From NCBI GenBank assembly GCA_002479715.1, contig DLOT01000028.1:106823-112200 (forward strand): a stretch of DNA of 5,378 nucleotides, in the 5' to 3' direction. Numbering within the stretch: the stretch's first letter is position 1; each line of letters starts with the position of its first letter. Under the pieces are notes generated by a model, which worked only from the letters and a program-made list of their open reading frames with translations, did not search any database and was not told the origin of the DNA. The DNA comes from Ruminococcus sp. UBA7477. GTDB taxonomy: Bacteria; Bacillota; Clostridia; Oscillospirales; Ruminococcaceae. Shown one piece after another: positions 1 to 5,378 of this stretch. The position numbers and the translations under genes are program-made.

Positions 1-265
1 CCTCAGCAAGCCACTTCATGTAAACATAAGCACCGTATAGATCAAAATTCCGAACAACCTCAAACGGAGTATCACCGACAGGTATATCTTCCCACTTGGC
101 ATCTCTGTCGGCAAGTCTGTTTTTCAGCTTCAGATAGCGGAGAAAACACCTCAGATCGATATAATATCCCTCAGTAGTTCTGTCGCTGAGATTGCGGACT
201 ATATTGATGTAGTTCAAAAACTTTTCCAAATATTCGGGACAGTCGTCTTTGTACTTTTGCTTCAT
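1..265 (-). CDS. Tyrosine recombinase (XerC/XerD-like), N-terminal part only
   Basis: The first 88 codons of a gene that continues beyond the left edge. Translation from the ATG at 265 gives MKQKYKDDCPEYLEKF, then the pattern LSDRTTEGYYIDLR (residues 26-39), followed by FLRYL and, at residues 74-88, a helix ending in MKWLAE. This fits the SAM-like core-binding domain of phage-integrase/Xer recombinases, where a 'gls..T...Y..DLr.F..fl' pattern is usual. The catalytic domain (Arg, Lys, His-x-x-Arg, Tyr) would lie outside the window, so activity cannot be judged. Such enzymes cut and rejoin DNA at specific sites, for example to resolve chromosome dimers. The start is firm: GGAGG lies 5 bases upstream, and the gene begins only 11 bases after the mutS2 stop, so co-transcription is likely. 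It could be the housekeeping Xer protein or an accessory integrase; the operon position favours a chromosomal Xer-type enzyme, but I cannot separate the two. Confidence 0.82.
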   Translation of the reverse strand, partial: MKQKYKDDCPEYLEKFLNYINIVRNLSDRTTEGYYIDLRCFLRYLKLKNRLADRDAKWEDIPVGDTPFEVVRNFDLYGAYVYMKWLAE

Positions 266-270
266 ATGAT

Positions 271-275
271 CCTCC
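271..275 (-). promoter_or_regulatory. Ribosome binding site of the tyrosine recombinase gene
   Basis: On the minus strand GGAGG stands 5 bases before the ATG at 265 and begins one base after the mutS2 stop codon (277-279). This near-consensus Shine-Dalgarno site fixes the start of the truncated recombinase. It fills almost the whole intergenic gap, which leaves no room for a separate promoter. Confidence 0.85.
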
Positions 276-276
276 G

Positions 277-2661
277 CTATTTCAGCTCAACGATAGTAAC
301 GCCGTCCTCGCCTTCGCCGAAAAGTCCTTTTCTGAAAGACTTTACAAGCTTATGCCTGCGAAGATGCTCTCTGACCGCATTTTTCAAAACACCTGTTCCC
401 TTTCCGTGTATGACCGTGACCGACCCGGCTCCTGACATTACGGCTCCGTCAAGGAAGCTGTCAAGCTCATAGATACCGTCGTCGGCTGCGTATCCGCGGA
501 TATCAAGCTCCATCATGGGGCGTCTGGTCATCTTGCTTTCAACGCCCTTGCTTGTAACTCTGCCGGCAGATTTCTTTTGCTGCTTAGGCTTCTCCCCCTC
601 GATCAGCCTGAGCTTGGAAACATTGATCTTGGTCTTCATGACTCCGGCATGAACGATACAGTTACCGCTGCTGTCCGGAGGGGAAACGACTATGGCATTT
701 TTATTCATATCGGCGATCAGAACAGTATCGCCTTTTACAAGCGGCCTTGGAAGAACATAATCCTCTCCGCTTTGCGTTACGGGGTTTGCAATGTCATACA
801 GCCTGTTCAGCGATTGCTTAGCGCTCTGCTTTGCAGATAAAACACGACTGGCAAAATCGTTTTTTTCCTTTTCCCTGCGGACAGCGTCAAGCTCGTCCAC
901 AATGCTTTCAGCCTGCGCCGTCACGCGCTTGACGATCGCGTTTGCTTCGCGCCTTGCAAGCTCAAGCTCTTTTTCCTTTTGTTCATAAAGCGCCTGTTTT
1001 TCCTTTTCAAGCTCAGCCAGTGCTTTGGCGGCTTCAGCTCTGTCCTCAGCGGCCTGATCTCTCAGCAGATCAAGCTCCTGCCTCGATTTATCCAGCGCCT
1101 CCAAAACGTTTTCAAGGCGCCTGTTGTCTTCTCCGATAATGGCCTTGGCCTCCTCGATGATATCGGAGGGAATACCCAGCTGACCGGAGATCTCAAAGGC
1201 ATTTGATTTTCCGGGAGTGCCGATTATAAGCCGATATGTGGGCTTTAAAGTATCGACATCAAACTCGCAGCTTGCATTTTCCGTATCGGCCGTATCAACG
1301 GCATAAAGCTTTAGCTCCTGATAGTGTGTTGTACAGACGGTTTTTGCTCCCTGTCCGCGTAGCCGATTAATAATCGCCACTGCAAGTGCCGCGCCTTCAA
1401 CGGGATCTGTACCAGAGCCGAGCTCGTCAAGCAAGACCAGACTGCTGTCATCAGCGGCTTGCAAAATATTGACGATCCGGGTCATATGCGACGAGAAGGT
1501 TGACAGGCTTTCCTCTATCGACTGCATATCGCCGATATCTACCAATATATTTTTGAACACAGATATCTTAGACCCGTCTGCTGCCGGGATAAGCAGTCCG
1601 CACATTGTCATTGCTGTCAGAAGTCCAACGGTTTTGAGTATTACCGTTTTGCCGCCTGTATTCGGACCGGTGATGATAAGCGAGCTGTAGTTTTCGCCAA
1701 GCGAAAAATCTATAGGCACGACCTTTTGACTGTCGATAAGCGGATGGCGCGCCTTTTTCAGCATAATAACGCCGTCGTTTGATATCTTGGGAACGCCTGC
1801 ACGCATTTTTGCCGCAAGATTTGCCTTTGCAAAATACAGATTGAGCTTAGCCGAAGCGTTAAATCCTGAGATGAGCTGCTCCTTGAATTCGCCAACAAGC
1901 TGTGAAAACCAAGTCATTATGCGGTGGATCTCTTCCTGCTCCTGCGCTTTTAACACGCGGATCTCGTTGTTTGCCTCAACGACCGACATAGGCTCGATGA
2001 AAAGCGTTGCACCGGTCGAAGAAGTGTCATGAACAAGCCCCTCGACTGCTCCTTTGTATTCGGATTTTACAGGAAGGACATATCTTCCGTCGCGCAGTGT
2101 TACTCTGGTATCCTGCAAGAATTTCTTGGCCTCCGAGGACTTTATCATGCTTTCCAGCGAATCTTTGATCTTAAAACCGGCGCGGGTTATCTTACGCCTG
2201 ATAGATGCAAGCTCCGGACTCGCGTCGTCGGCAAGCTCCTCGCTGCTGAGTATCGCAGAGTCGAGAAGCCGTTCAAGATAGGAATTGGGGAAAATACATT
2301 CAAAATAGCTGTCTATAGTCCCCGCGCCGCCATCCTCTATCTGGTTATACCAATCAGTAAGGGCTGATATCTGATGGAGCATAGTGCGTATCTCGATAAG
2401 CTCCTCAAGGCTTAGCACCGATCCGGATGCAGCTCTGTCAGCCAGCCCGGTTATATTGGTAAACCGATAGAACACGGGAGTTCCGAGCTTTGTCGAAAAC
2501 TCAAGAGCGTCCGCGGTCTTACATATCTCCTCGCGTACGACTCTCAGATCCGTTGACGGACTAAGAGCAAGCGCGGCAGATCTGGTCATTTCGTTTGAGC
2601 ATTCTTTTGCCAAAAGCTCAAGTATTTTATGTAGTTCAAGTGTTAAAAAAAAGCTGTTCAT
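277..2661 (-). CDS. mutS2: MutS2 ATPase with C-terminal Smr nuclease domain
   Basis: A full-length MutS2 of 794 residues, close to the usual 780-790. The N-terminal half carries the MutS-like core/lever helices without a mismatch-recognition domain. The ABC-type ATPase has Walker A GPNTGGKT (332-339), Walker B LVLLDELGSGTDP (408-420, with D412 and E413) and the switch TTHY (444-447). A charged coiled coil covers about 515-605, a KOW-like small beta domain about 642-688, and the Smr domain 719-794 with LDIRG (719-723) and HGKGTG (752-757). From the family: MutS2 does not act in mismatch repair; it was described as suppressing recombination in Helicobacter and as a factor that acts on collided ribosomes in Bacillus subtilis. 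All motifs are intact, so the protein is probably active. The ATG at 2661 is preceded by AGAAAGG 6 bases upstream. It starts 22 bases after recO ends, consistent with one transcript. Confidence 0.97.
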   Translation of the reverse strand: MNSFFLTLELHKILELLAKECSNEMTRSAALALSPSTDLRVVREEICKTADALEFSTKLGTPVFYRFTNITGLADRAASGSVLSLEELIEIRTMLHQISALTDWYNQIEDGGAGTIDSYFECIFPNSYLERLLDSAILSSEELADDASPELASIRRKITRAGFKIKDSLESMIKSSEAKKFLQDTRVTLRDGRYVLPVKSEYKGAVEGLVHDTSSTGATLFIEPMSVVEANNEIRVLKAQEQEEIHRIMTWFSQLVGEFKEQLISGFNASAKLNLYFAKANLAAKMRAGVPKISNDGVIMLKKARHPLIDSQKVVPIDFSLGENYSSLIITGPNTGGKTVILKTVGLLTAMTMCGLLIPAADGSKISVFKNILVDIGDMQSIEESLSTFSSHMTRIVNILQAADDSSLVLLDELGSGTDPVEGAALAVAIINRLRGQGAKTVCTTHYQELKLYAVDTADTENASCEFDVDTLKPTYRLIIGTPGKSNAFEISGQLGIPSDIIEEAKAIIGEDNRRLENVLEALDKSRQELDLLRDQAAEDRAEAAKALAELEKEKQALYEQKEKELELARREANAIVKRVTAQAESIVDELDAVRREKEKNDFASRVLSAKQSAKQSLNRLYDIANPVTQSGEDYVLPRPLVKGDTVLIADMNKNAIVVSPPDSSGNCIVHAGVMKTKINVSKLRLIEGEKPKQQKKSAGRVTSKGVESKMTRRPMMELDIRGYAADDGIYELDSFLDGAVMSGAGSVTVIHGKGTGVLKNAVREHLRRHKLVKSFRKGLFGEGEDGVTIVELK

Positions 2662-2683
2662 ATATTACCTTTCTGTATTTCTG

Positions 2684-3436
2684 TCATATAGACTTATAAA
2701 AGCCAAGAGAACGGAAGCTCCTGCCAAGGCGTATCTGCATATACTTTTCAGTTATAAGAGAAAGCCTGCCGGACTCATCGGCATCCGGTCTGAGCTTAAA
2801 CAAGTCCTTATAATCTGTCAGGGCTATGTAGCGCAGATTTTCTACCGTCCTCGGGCGAAGTTTAACTATCTCCGAATCGTCATCGGAAGCTTCATAGCAG
2901 TCCTCACAGACAAGTGTTCCTTCACTCATATCAAAGTACATATCAAGACCCAGATCAGTGGAATATCGGCAGCAGTTCTGACAGCAAAGAAGCTGCGGCC
3001 TCATACCGATCTCGCAGATATGCCTGAACTCGAAGATCGGCTTCAGAACAGAACAGTCCACTTTTCCGTTATCCAGATAATAGAGAGTATTCAGCAAAAG
3101 CCTTGTGATTATATCACACTGTTCGTTTTGCTGTATCGTATACAGGATTATATCTGAGAAGTAACAGGCAAGCGCATATTTTTTGACGTCAAGTCTGATA
3201 TTATAAAAACTGTTTACCGACTCGCTGCTGTTTATATAGTTTCTGCCGCGGCTGTCGTTGAAGCAAAGCTTGGAGTACATAAACAACTGGGTGTTGGAGC
3301 CGTTTTTGCTGCCAAGGTTTAACGCCCCCTTGGCGGTTATCTCGATAAGACCGCATTCACGGGTCAAAACTGTCAGGATCTTGTCGTTTTCACCGACTCT
3401 CTTTTCCCGTATTATCACTCCCGTCACCGTGGTCAT
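2684..3436 (-). CDS. recO: DNA repair protein RecO
   Basis: RecO helps load RecA onto SSB-coated single-stranded DNA and anneals strands, acting with RecR (RecF pathway). The 250-residue product has the usual length. The N-terminal OB fold begins with the typical pattern VIIREKRVGENDKILTVLT, followed by the GLIEITAKGA segment. A four-cysteine zinc site follows the helical middle: CQNC at about 152-155 and CEDC at about 177-180. The C-terminal part ends in a helical region with SFRSLGFYKSI. The start is slightly uncertain. A TTG at 3439 lies in frame directly before the ATG at 3436; the ATG is preferred because GGTG (3444-3447) lies 7 bases away, against 4 for TTG. The first 47 bases lie inside the 3' end of the yqzL-like gene in another frame, which suggests translational coupling. 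Confidence 0.95.
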   Translation of the reverse strand: MTTVTGVIIREKRVGENDKILTVLTRECGLIEITAKGALNLGSKNGSNTQLFMYSKLCFNDSRGRNYINSSESVNSFYNIRLDVKKYALACYFSDIILYTIQQNEQCDIITRLLLNTLYYLDNGKVDCSVLKPIFEFRHICEIGMRPQLLCCQNCCRYSTDLGLDMYFDMSEGTLVCEDCYEASDDDSEIVKLRPRTVENLRYIALTDYKDLFKLRPDADESGRLSLITEKYMQIRLGRSFRSLGFYKSI

Positions 3437-3548
3437 CAATGTTCACCGCCTTCAGCATCGCGCCATTAACGCCGCTGTTTGTCTTATATTCAAGATAGTC
3501 GTTGATTTTTCCTGTGAGAACAAATTTATTCCATAACTCGTCAGACAT
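3390..3548 (-). CDS. yqzL: YqzL-like small protein between era and recO
   Basis: A 52-residue reading frame with ATG at 3548 and TGA at 3390-3392. It begins MSDELWNKFVLTGKINDYLE and ends in a polar tail, GDGSDNTGKESR. The 'W-x-x-F-x-x-TG-x-I-x-x-YL-x-x-K' pattern at residues 6-22 matches what I recall of Bacillus YqzL (W.yF..TGnIetYL..K), and the position between era and recO is the same as in Bacillus. The function of YqzL is unknown; no membrane segment or signal peptide is visible. GGTG (3555-3558) lies 6 bases before the ATG, with a further AAAGGG 11 bases away. The last 47 bases overlap recO in another frame, so its translation probably feeds ribosomes to the recO start. The conserved N-terminal motif, good ribosome binding site and syntenic position support a real gene; the tail after about residue 24 may be shaped mainly by the recO overlap. 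Confidence 0.8.
   Translation of the reverse strand: MSDELWNKFVLTGKINDYLEYKTNSGVNGAMLKAVNIDDHGDGSDNTGKESR
3444..3452 (-). promoter_or_regulatory. Ribosome binding site of recO inside yqzL
   Basis: On the minus strand AAGGCGGTG lies within the yqzL-like reading frame and ends 7 bases before the recO ATG (3436) and 4 bases before the alternative TTG (3439). The core GGCGGTGAA is repeated exactly just upstream of the yqzL start (3552-3560), so both genes appear to use the same initiation motif. The spacing favours the ATG. Confidence 0.6.
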
Positions 3549-3560
3549 TGCCTTCACCGC

Positions 3561-3585
3561 CCTTTGGCATTATTATCTGCAAAGG
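3561..3585 (-). other. Imperfect inverted repeat before the yqzL ribosome binding site
   Basis: Within the 62-base era-yqzL gap, CCTTTG pairs with CAAAGG (6 bp). After a single bulged base, two further pairs (CA with TG) leave an 8-base loop, GATAATAA. No run of T follows on either strand, so it does not look like an intrinsic terminator. The 3' arm supplies most of the AAAGGG (3560-3565) that could serve as a weak, distant ribosome binding site for the yqzL-like gene, so folding might influence its translation. It may also be chance; the stem is short and partly AT. Confidence 0.3.
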
Positions 3586-3610
3586 CTGTCTGATATATTG
3601 ATGTAAAATT

Positions 3611-4522
3611 TTAGTCGGAGAGACCGAAATTCTTGATAAGTCCCTCTCTGTTGCGCCAGCCCTCCTTGACCTTGACCCAGAGCTGCAAATTCACTTTGAT
3701 CCTGAAAAAGCTTTCAAGCTCGGCGCGTGATTCGCTGCCGATTTTTTTCAGCATACTTCCGCCCTTGCCGATAACTATTCCCTTATGGGAATCCCTCTCG
3801 CAGTAGATCACGGCAGTAACGTCGAGAATGTCGTCCCCGCTGCGGTCAGTTCGTTCATTAAGCTGCTCAATTGTTACGGCGATCCCGTGAGGAACCTCAT
3901 CGTTTAAGTTGAACAGTGCCTTCTCTCTTATCATTTCAGCCATCAAAACACGTTCCGGCTGATCGGTGACGGCATCGTCGGGAAAATAGTGCGGACCTTC
4001 AACTGCATAGCTCTCCAGTATCTCGACAAGCTTGTCCGTGCCGTCTTTTTCAATAACCGAGATCGGAAGGATCTCGCTGAAATCGTAAAGCGCGGAGTAT
4101 TCATTTATCTTCTCCATAAGACTTGATTTATTGTCGAGAAGGTCTATCTTATTCAGCAGAAGCAGAACCTTCATTTTCCCAGCCCTGAAGCTTTTTATCA
4201 GGCTTATTTCATTATCGGAGATCTTTTTTGTGCAGTCGGCAACAAGGAGAATGATCTCTCCGTCGGAAACTGCATCAGATATAGTTTTCACCATGTGAGT
4301 AGAGAACTTGGTCTTAGGCTTATGCATACCGGGAGTATCAATAAAAACGAATTGGGTTTCCCCTTTTGTCACTATCCCGGATATTTTTGTTCGGGTGGTC
4401 TGCGGTTTAGAGCTGACGGCAGCAATTCTTTCCCCGACAAGGCAGTTGAGCAGCGAGGACTTACCGACATTAGCCCTGCCGACGATCGTTACAAATGCGT
4501 TTTTTGTTTTTTTATCAGGCAT
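3611..4522 (-). CDS. era: GTPase Era, 30S ribosome assembly factor
   Basis: Era is an essential GTPase that binds near the 3' end of 16S rRNA and helps complete the 30S subunit, often at the inner face of the membrane. The 303-residue product has the normal length. The GTPase domain shows G1 GRANVGKS (15-22), the switch I/G2 stretch QTTRTKI (41-47), G3 DTPGMHKPK (62-70), G4 NKID (124-127) and G5 SVI (155-157). The C-terminal KH domain has VIGKGGSMLKKIG (250-262, with the GKGG loop at 252-255) and the conserved LWVKVKEGWR (281-290). Two motifs differ from the common form: G1 is usually GRPNVGKS, and G5 usually begins with SA. Otherwise the protein looks fully functional. The ATG at 4522 has GGAG 7 bases upstream. 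Only 15 bases separate it from ybeY, whose product matures the same rRNA end. Confidence 0.97.
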   Translation of the reverse strand: MPDKKTKNAFVTIVGRANVGKSSLLNCLVGERIAAVSSKPQTTRTKISGIVTKGETQFVFIDTPGMHKPKTKFSTHMVKTISDAVSDGEIILLVADCTKKISDNEISLIKSFRAGKMKVLLLLNKIDLLDNKSSLMEKINEYSALYDFSEILPISVIEKDGTDKLVEILESYAVEGPHYFPDDAVTDQPERVLMAEMIREKALFNLNDEVPHGIAVTIEQLNERTDRSGDDILDVTAVIYCERDSHKGIVIGKGGSMLKKIGSESRAELESFFRIKVNLQLWVKVKEGWRNREGLIKNFGLSD

Positions 4523-4537
4523 ATTTTTTCTCCGTTA

Positions 4538-5047
4538 TCAGGCTTGAATGCCGTTGGTGTTAAAGGTCGCCTCGCGCGAGATCCCCAGCTCGCCCAGAAT
4601 AGCCTCCTGCTTTTCACGCATATTGCATTCGTCGAGTGGGCTTGTTTCATGGTCATATCCCAGAAGATGCAACATCGAATGAACTGTGAGAAATCCTATC
4701 TCACGCTCAAGAGAATGACCGTATTCGCGCGCCTGTTTAAAAGCAGTTTCCATAGATATAACTATATCGCCGAGAACATAAGCGCCTGTAGCGTTATTGA
4801 TATCATAGACACCGTTTTCACCCAGCGGAAAAGACAGAACATCCGTCGGGCGATCGACATTCCTGTATTCCCGGTTAAGCTCATGGATCTGCTCATTATC
4901 AACAAACGAAACGCTGACCTCTGCGTCACCCGAAAACTTCTCATATGTCAAAACAGCGTGGCAGCACCGTCTTATCAACAGTCTTATTCCGGTAGGAACC
5001 TTTATTCTGTCCTGTTTGTTGGAGATCATAACTTTTACTTTATTCAT
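4538..5047 (-). CDS. ybeY: Endoribonuclease YbeY (rRNA maturation factor)
   Basis: YbeY is a zinc-dependent single-strand endoribonuclease involved in 16S rRNA 3' end maturation and ribosome quality control. The 169-residue product shows the family signatures in order: NVDRPTDVLSFPL (63-75), LGDIVIS (92-98) and the metal site HSMLHLLGYDH (123-133), which is H-x3-H-x5-H with His123, His127 and His133. There is no signal peptide or membrane segment, so it should be cytoplasmic. The ATG at 5047 has GAGG 11 bases upstream (5059-5062), a somewhat long spacing; an in-frame ATG six codons later is a weaker alternative with no better site before it. The gene follows phoH after 66 bases and precedes era by 15 bases. 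In Bacillus a membrane HD-domain gene usually sits between phoH and ybeY; it is absent here. Confidence 0.96.
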   Translation of the reverse strand: MNKVKVMISNKQDRIKVPTGIRLLIRRCCHAVLTYEKFSGDAEVSVSFVDNEQIHELNREYRNVDRPTDVLSFPLGENGVYDINNATGAYVLGDIVISMETAFKQAREYGHSLEREIGFLTVHSMLHLLGYDHETSPLDECNMREKQEAILGELGISREATFNTNGIQA

Positions 5048-5113
5048 AGCTTTTCAGTCCTCATCTTGTTATGTTGATCATGCCTTGCGGAAGAGATATA
5101 CCGGCACTGCCGC
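5048..5113 (-). other. phoH-ybeY intergenic gap
   Basis: A 66-base gap with no open reading frame of note. It holds the ybeY ribosome binding site (GAGG, 5059-5062) and, near the phoH end, a short palindrome, CGGCACTGCCG (5102-5112), with 5-base arms around one central base. The palindrome could form only a 4-bp stem with a 3-base loop and has no following T run, so it is unlikely to terminate transcription. No convincing -35/-10 pair is visible. Confidence 0.5.
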
Positions 5114-5378
5114 TTATCGCATACCGTCATGATATTTTTCATATGCCTTTATAATGTCCTGCACAAGCTTATGCCGGACAACGTCTTTTTCGGAAAAGCG
5201 GACAGTCGCAATATCGTCGATATTTTTCAAAACCTTTATGGCCTCAACAAGCCCGGATCTTCGCTTGTCAGGCAGGTCGATCTGCGTAATATCGCCGGTT
5301 ATAACGATCTTGCTGTTGAAGCCCAGACGTGTAAGAAACATTTTCATTTGCTCGGGAGTGGTGTTCTGTGCCTCGTCG
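5114..5378 (-). CDS. phoH: PhoH family ATPase, C-terminal part only
   Basis: The last 87 complete codons of a gene whose 5' part lies beyond the right edge. The reading frame is open through the edge: upstream of the internal ATG at 5347 it continues as DEAQNTTPEQ, which is the Walker B region of PhoH proteins (DEAQN). Next come MFLTRLGFNSK, then TGDITQIDLP with the conserved sensor-like TGD-x-TQ-D-LP, RRSGL, and near the end FSEKDVVRHKLVQDIIKAYE, all typical of the family's C-terminal half. Walker A would be outside the window. PhoH-like proteins are cytoplasmic P-loop ATPases related to helicase cores; their exact role is not settled, though linkage to ybeY and RNA metabolism is common. The gene ends with TAA at 5114-5116. 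Treating the ATG at 5347 as a start would be wrong, since conserved PhoH sequence precedes it. Confidence 0.94.
   Translation of the reverse strand, partial: DEAQNTTPEQMKMFLTRLGFNSKIVITGDITQIDLPDKRRSGLVEAIKVLKNIDDIATVRFSEKDVVRHKLVQDIIKAYEKYHDGMR

Noticed and set aside
2029..2367. A 112-codon open frame on the plus strand opposite mutS2, plus several shorter ones
   Set aside because: All lie inside mutS2 in antisense, lack recognisable motifs and overlap one another in different frames, as expected for shadows.
4501..4530. T-rich runs that look like a terminator tail
   Set aside because: On the transcribed minus strand they are A-rich: they form the era start codon region (Lys codons) and its ribosome-binding-site spacer. 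No stem precedes them.
4762..4944. A 60-codon minus-strand frame inside ybeY
   Set aside because: It is out of frame with ybeY, which has intact motifs across the same stretch, and it resembles no family I know.
4295..5077. A 260-codon open frame on the plus strand opposite ybeY and the start of era
   Set aside because: It is antisense to two genes with full family motifs, shows no recognisable domain or good ribosome binding site, and its length is explained by codon bias of the genes on the other strand.
5102..5112. Palindrome CGGCACTGCCG after phoH as a possible terminator or operator
   Set aside because: The stem would be only 4 bp with a 3-base loop and no T run follows; a single short palindrome is not enough to call a regulator site.
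5114..5347. Reading the phoH fragment as a complete 77-residue protein starting at the ATG at 5347
   Set aside because: The frame continues upstream to the window edge as DEAQNTTPEQ, the conserved PhoH Walker B region, so the ATG is internal.

Overview
The window is a compact stretch of chromosomal housekeeping genes, all read from the minus strand. In transcription order (right to left) it holds phoH (5' end cut off by the window edge), ybeY, era, a short yqzL-like gene, recO, mutS2, and the first 88 codons of a tyrosine recombinase that runs off the left edge. Each complete gene shows its family's signature motifs and has a normal length. I see no insertion sequence, CRISPR array, tRNA, rRNA, intrinsic terminator or convincing internal promoter.

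The order phoH-ybeY-era-yqzL-recO is the classic Firmicutes arrangement, and MutS2 with a C-terminal Smr domain and a YqzL-type small protein both point to that phylum. Moderate GC, strong GGAGG-type ribosome binding sites and the missing genes between phoH and era suggest a gut-type Clostridia, perhaps a Ruminococcus/Oscillospiraceae relative. That lineage is inferred, not shown.

Layout: 5378-5114 phoH 3' part; a 66-base gap; 5047-4538 ybeY; a 15-base gap; 4522-3611 era; a 62-base gap with an imperfect hairpin; 3548-3390 yqzL-like gene; recO from 3436 to 2684, overlapping yqzL by 47 bases; a 22-base gap; 2661-277 mutS2; an 11-base gap filled by a ribosome binding site; 265-1 tyrosine recombinase. 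No gene-free stretch exceeds 66 bases, so the block is probably one operon or two closely linked units.

The genes share two themes. YbeY (rRNA processing), Era (30S assembly) and probably MutS2 (collided-ribosome handling in Bacillus) act on ribosomes; PhoH is an ATPase often linked to RNA metabolism. RecO, MutS2 in its older described role, and the recombinase act on DNA. I did not find a new biological system here. The points most worth a second look are the small overlapping yqzL-like gene, unusual residues in two Era GTP-binding motifs, the reduced operon, and the recombinase placed directly behind mutS2.
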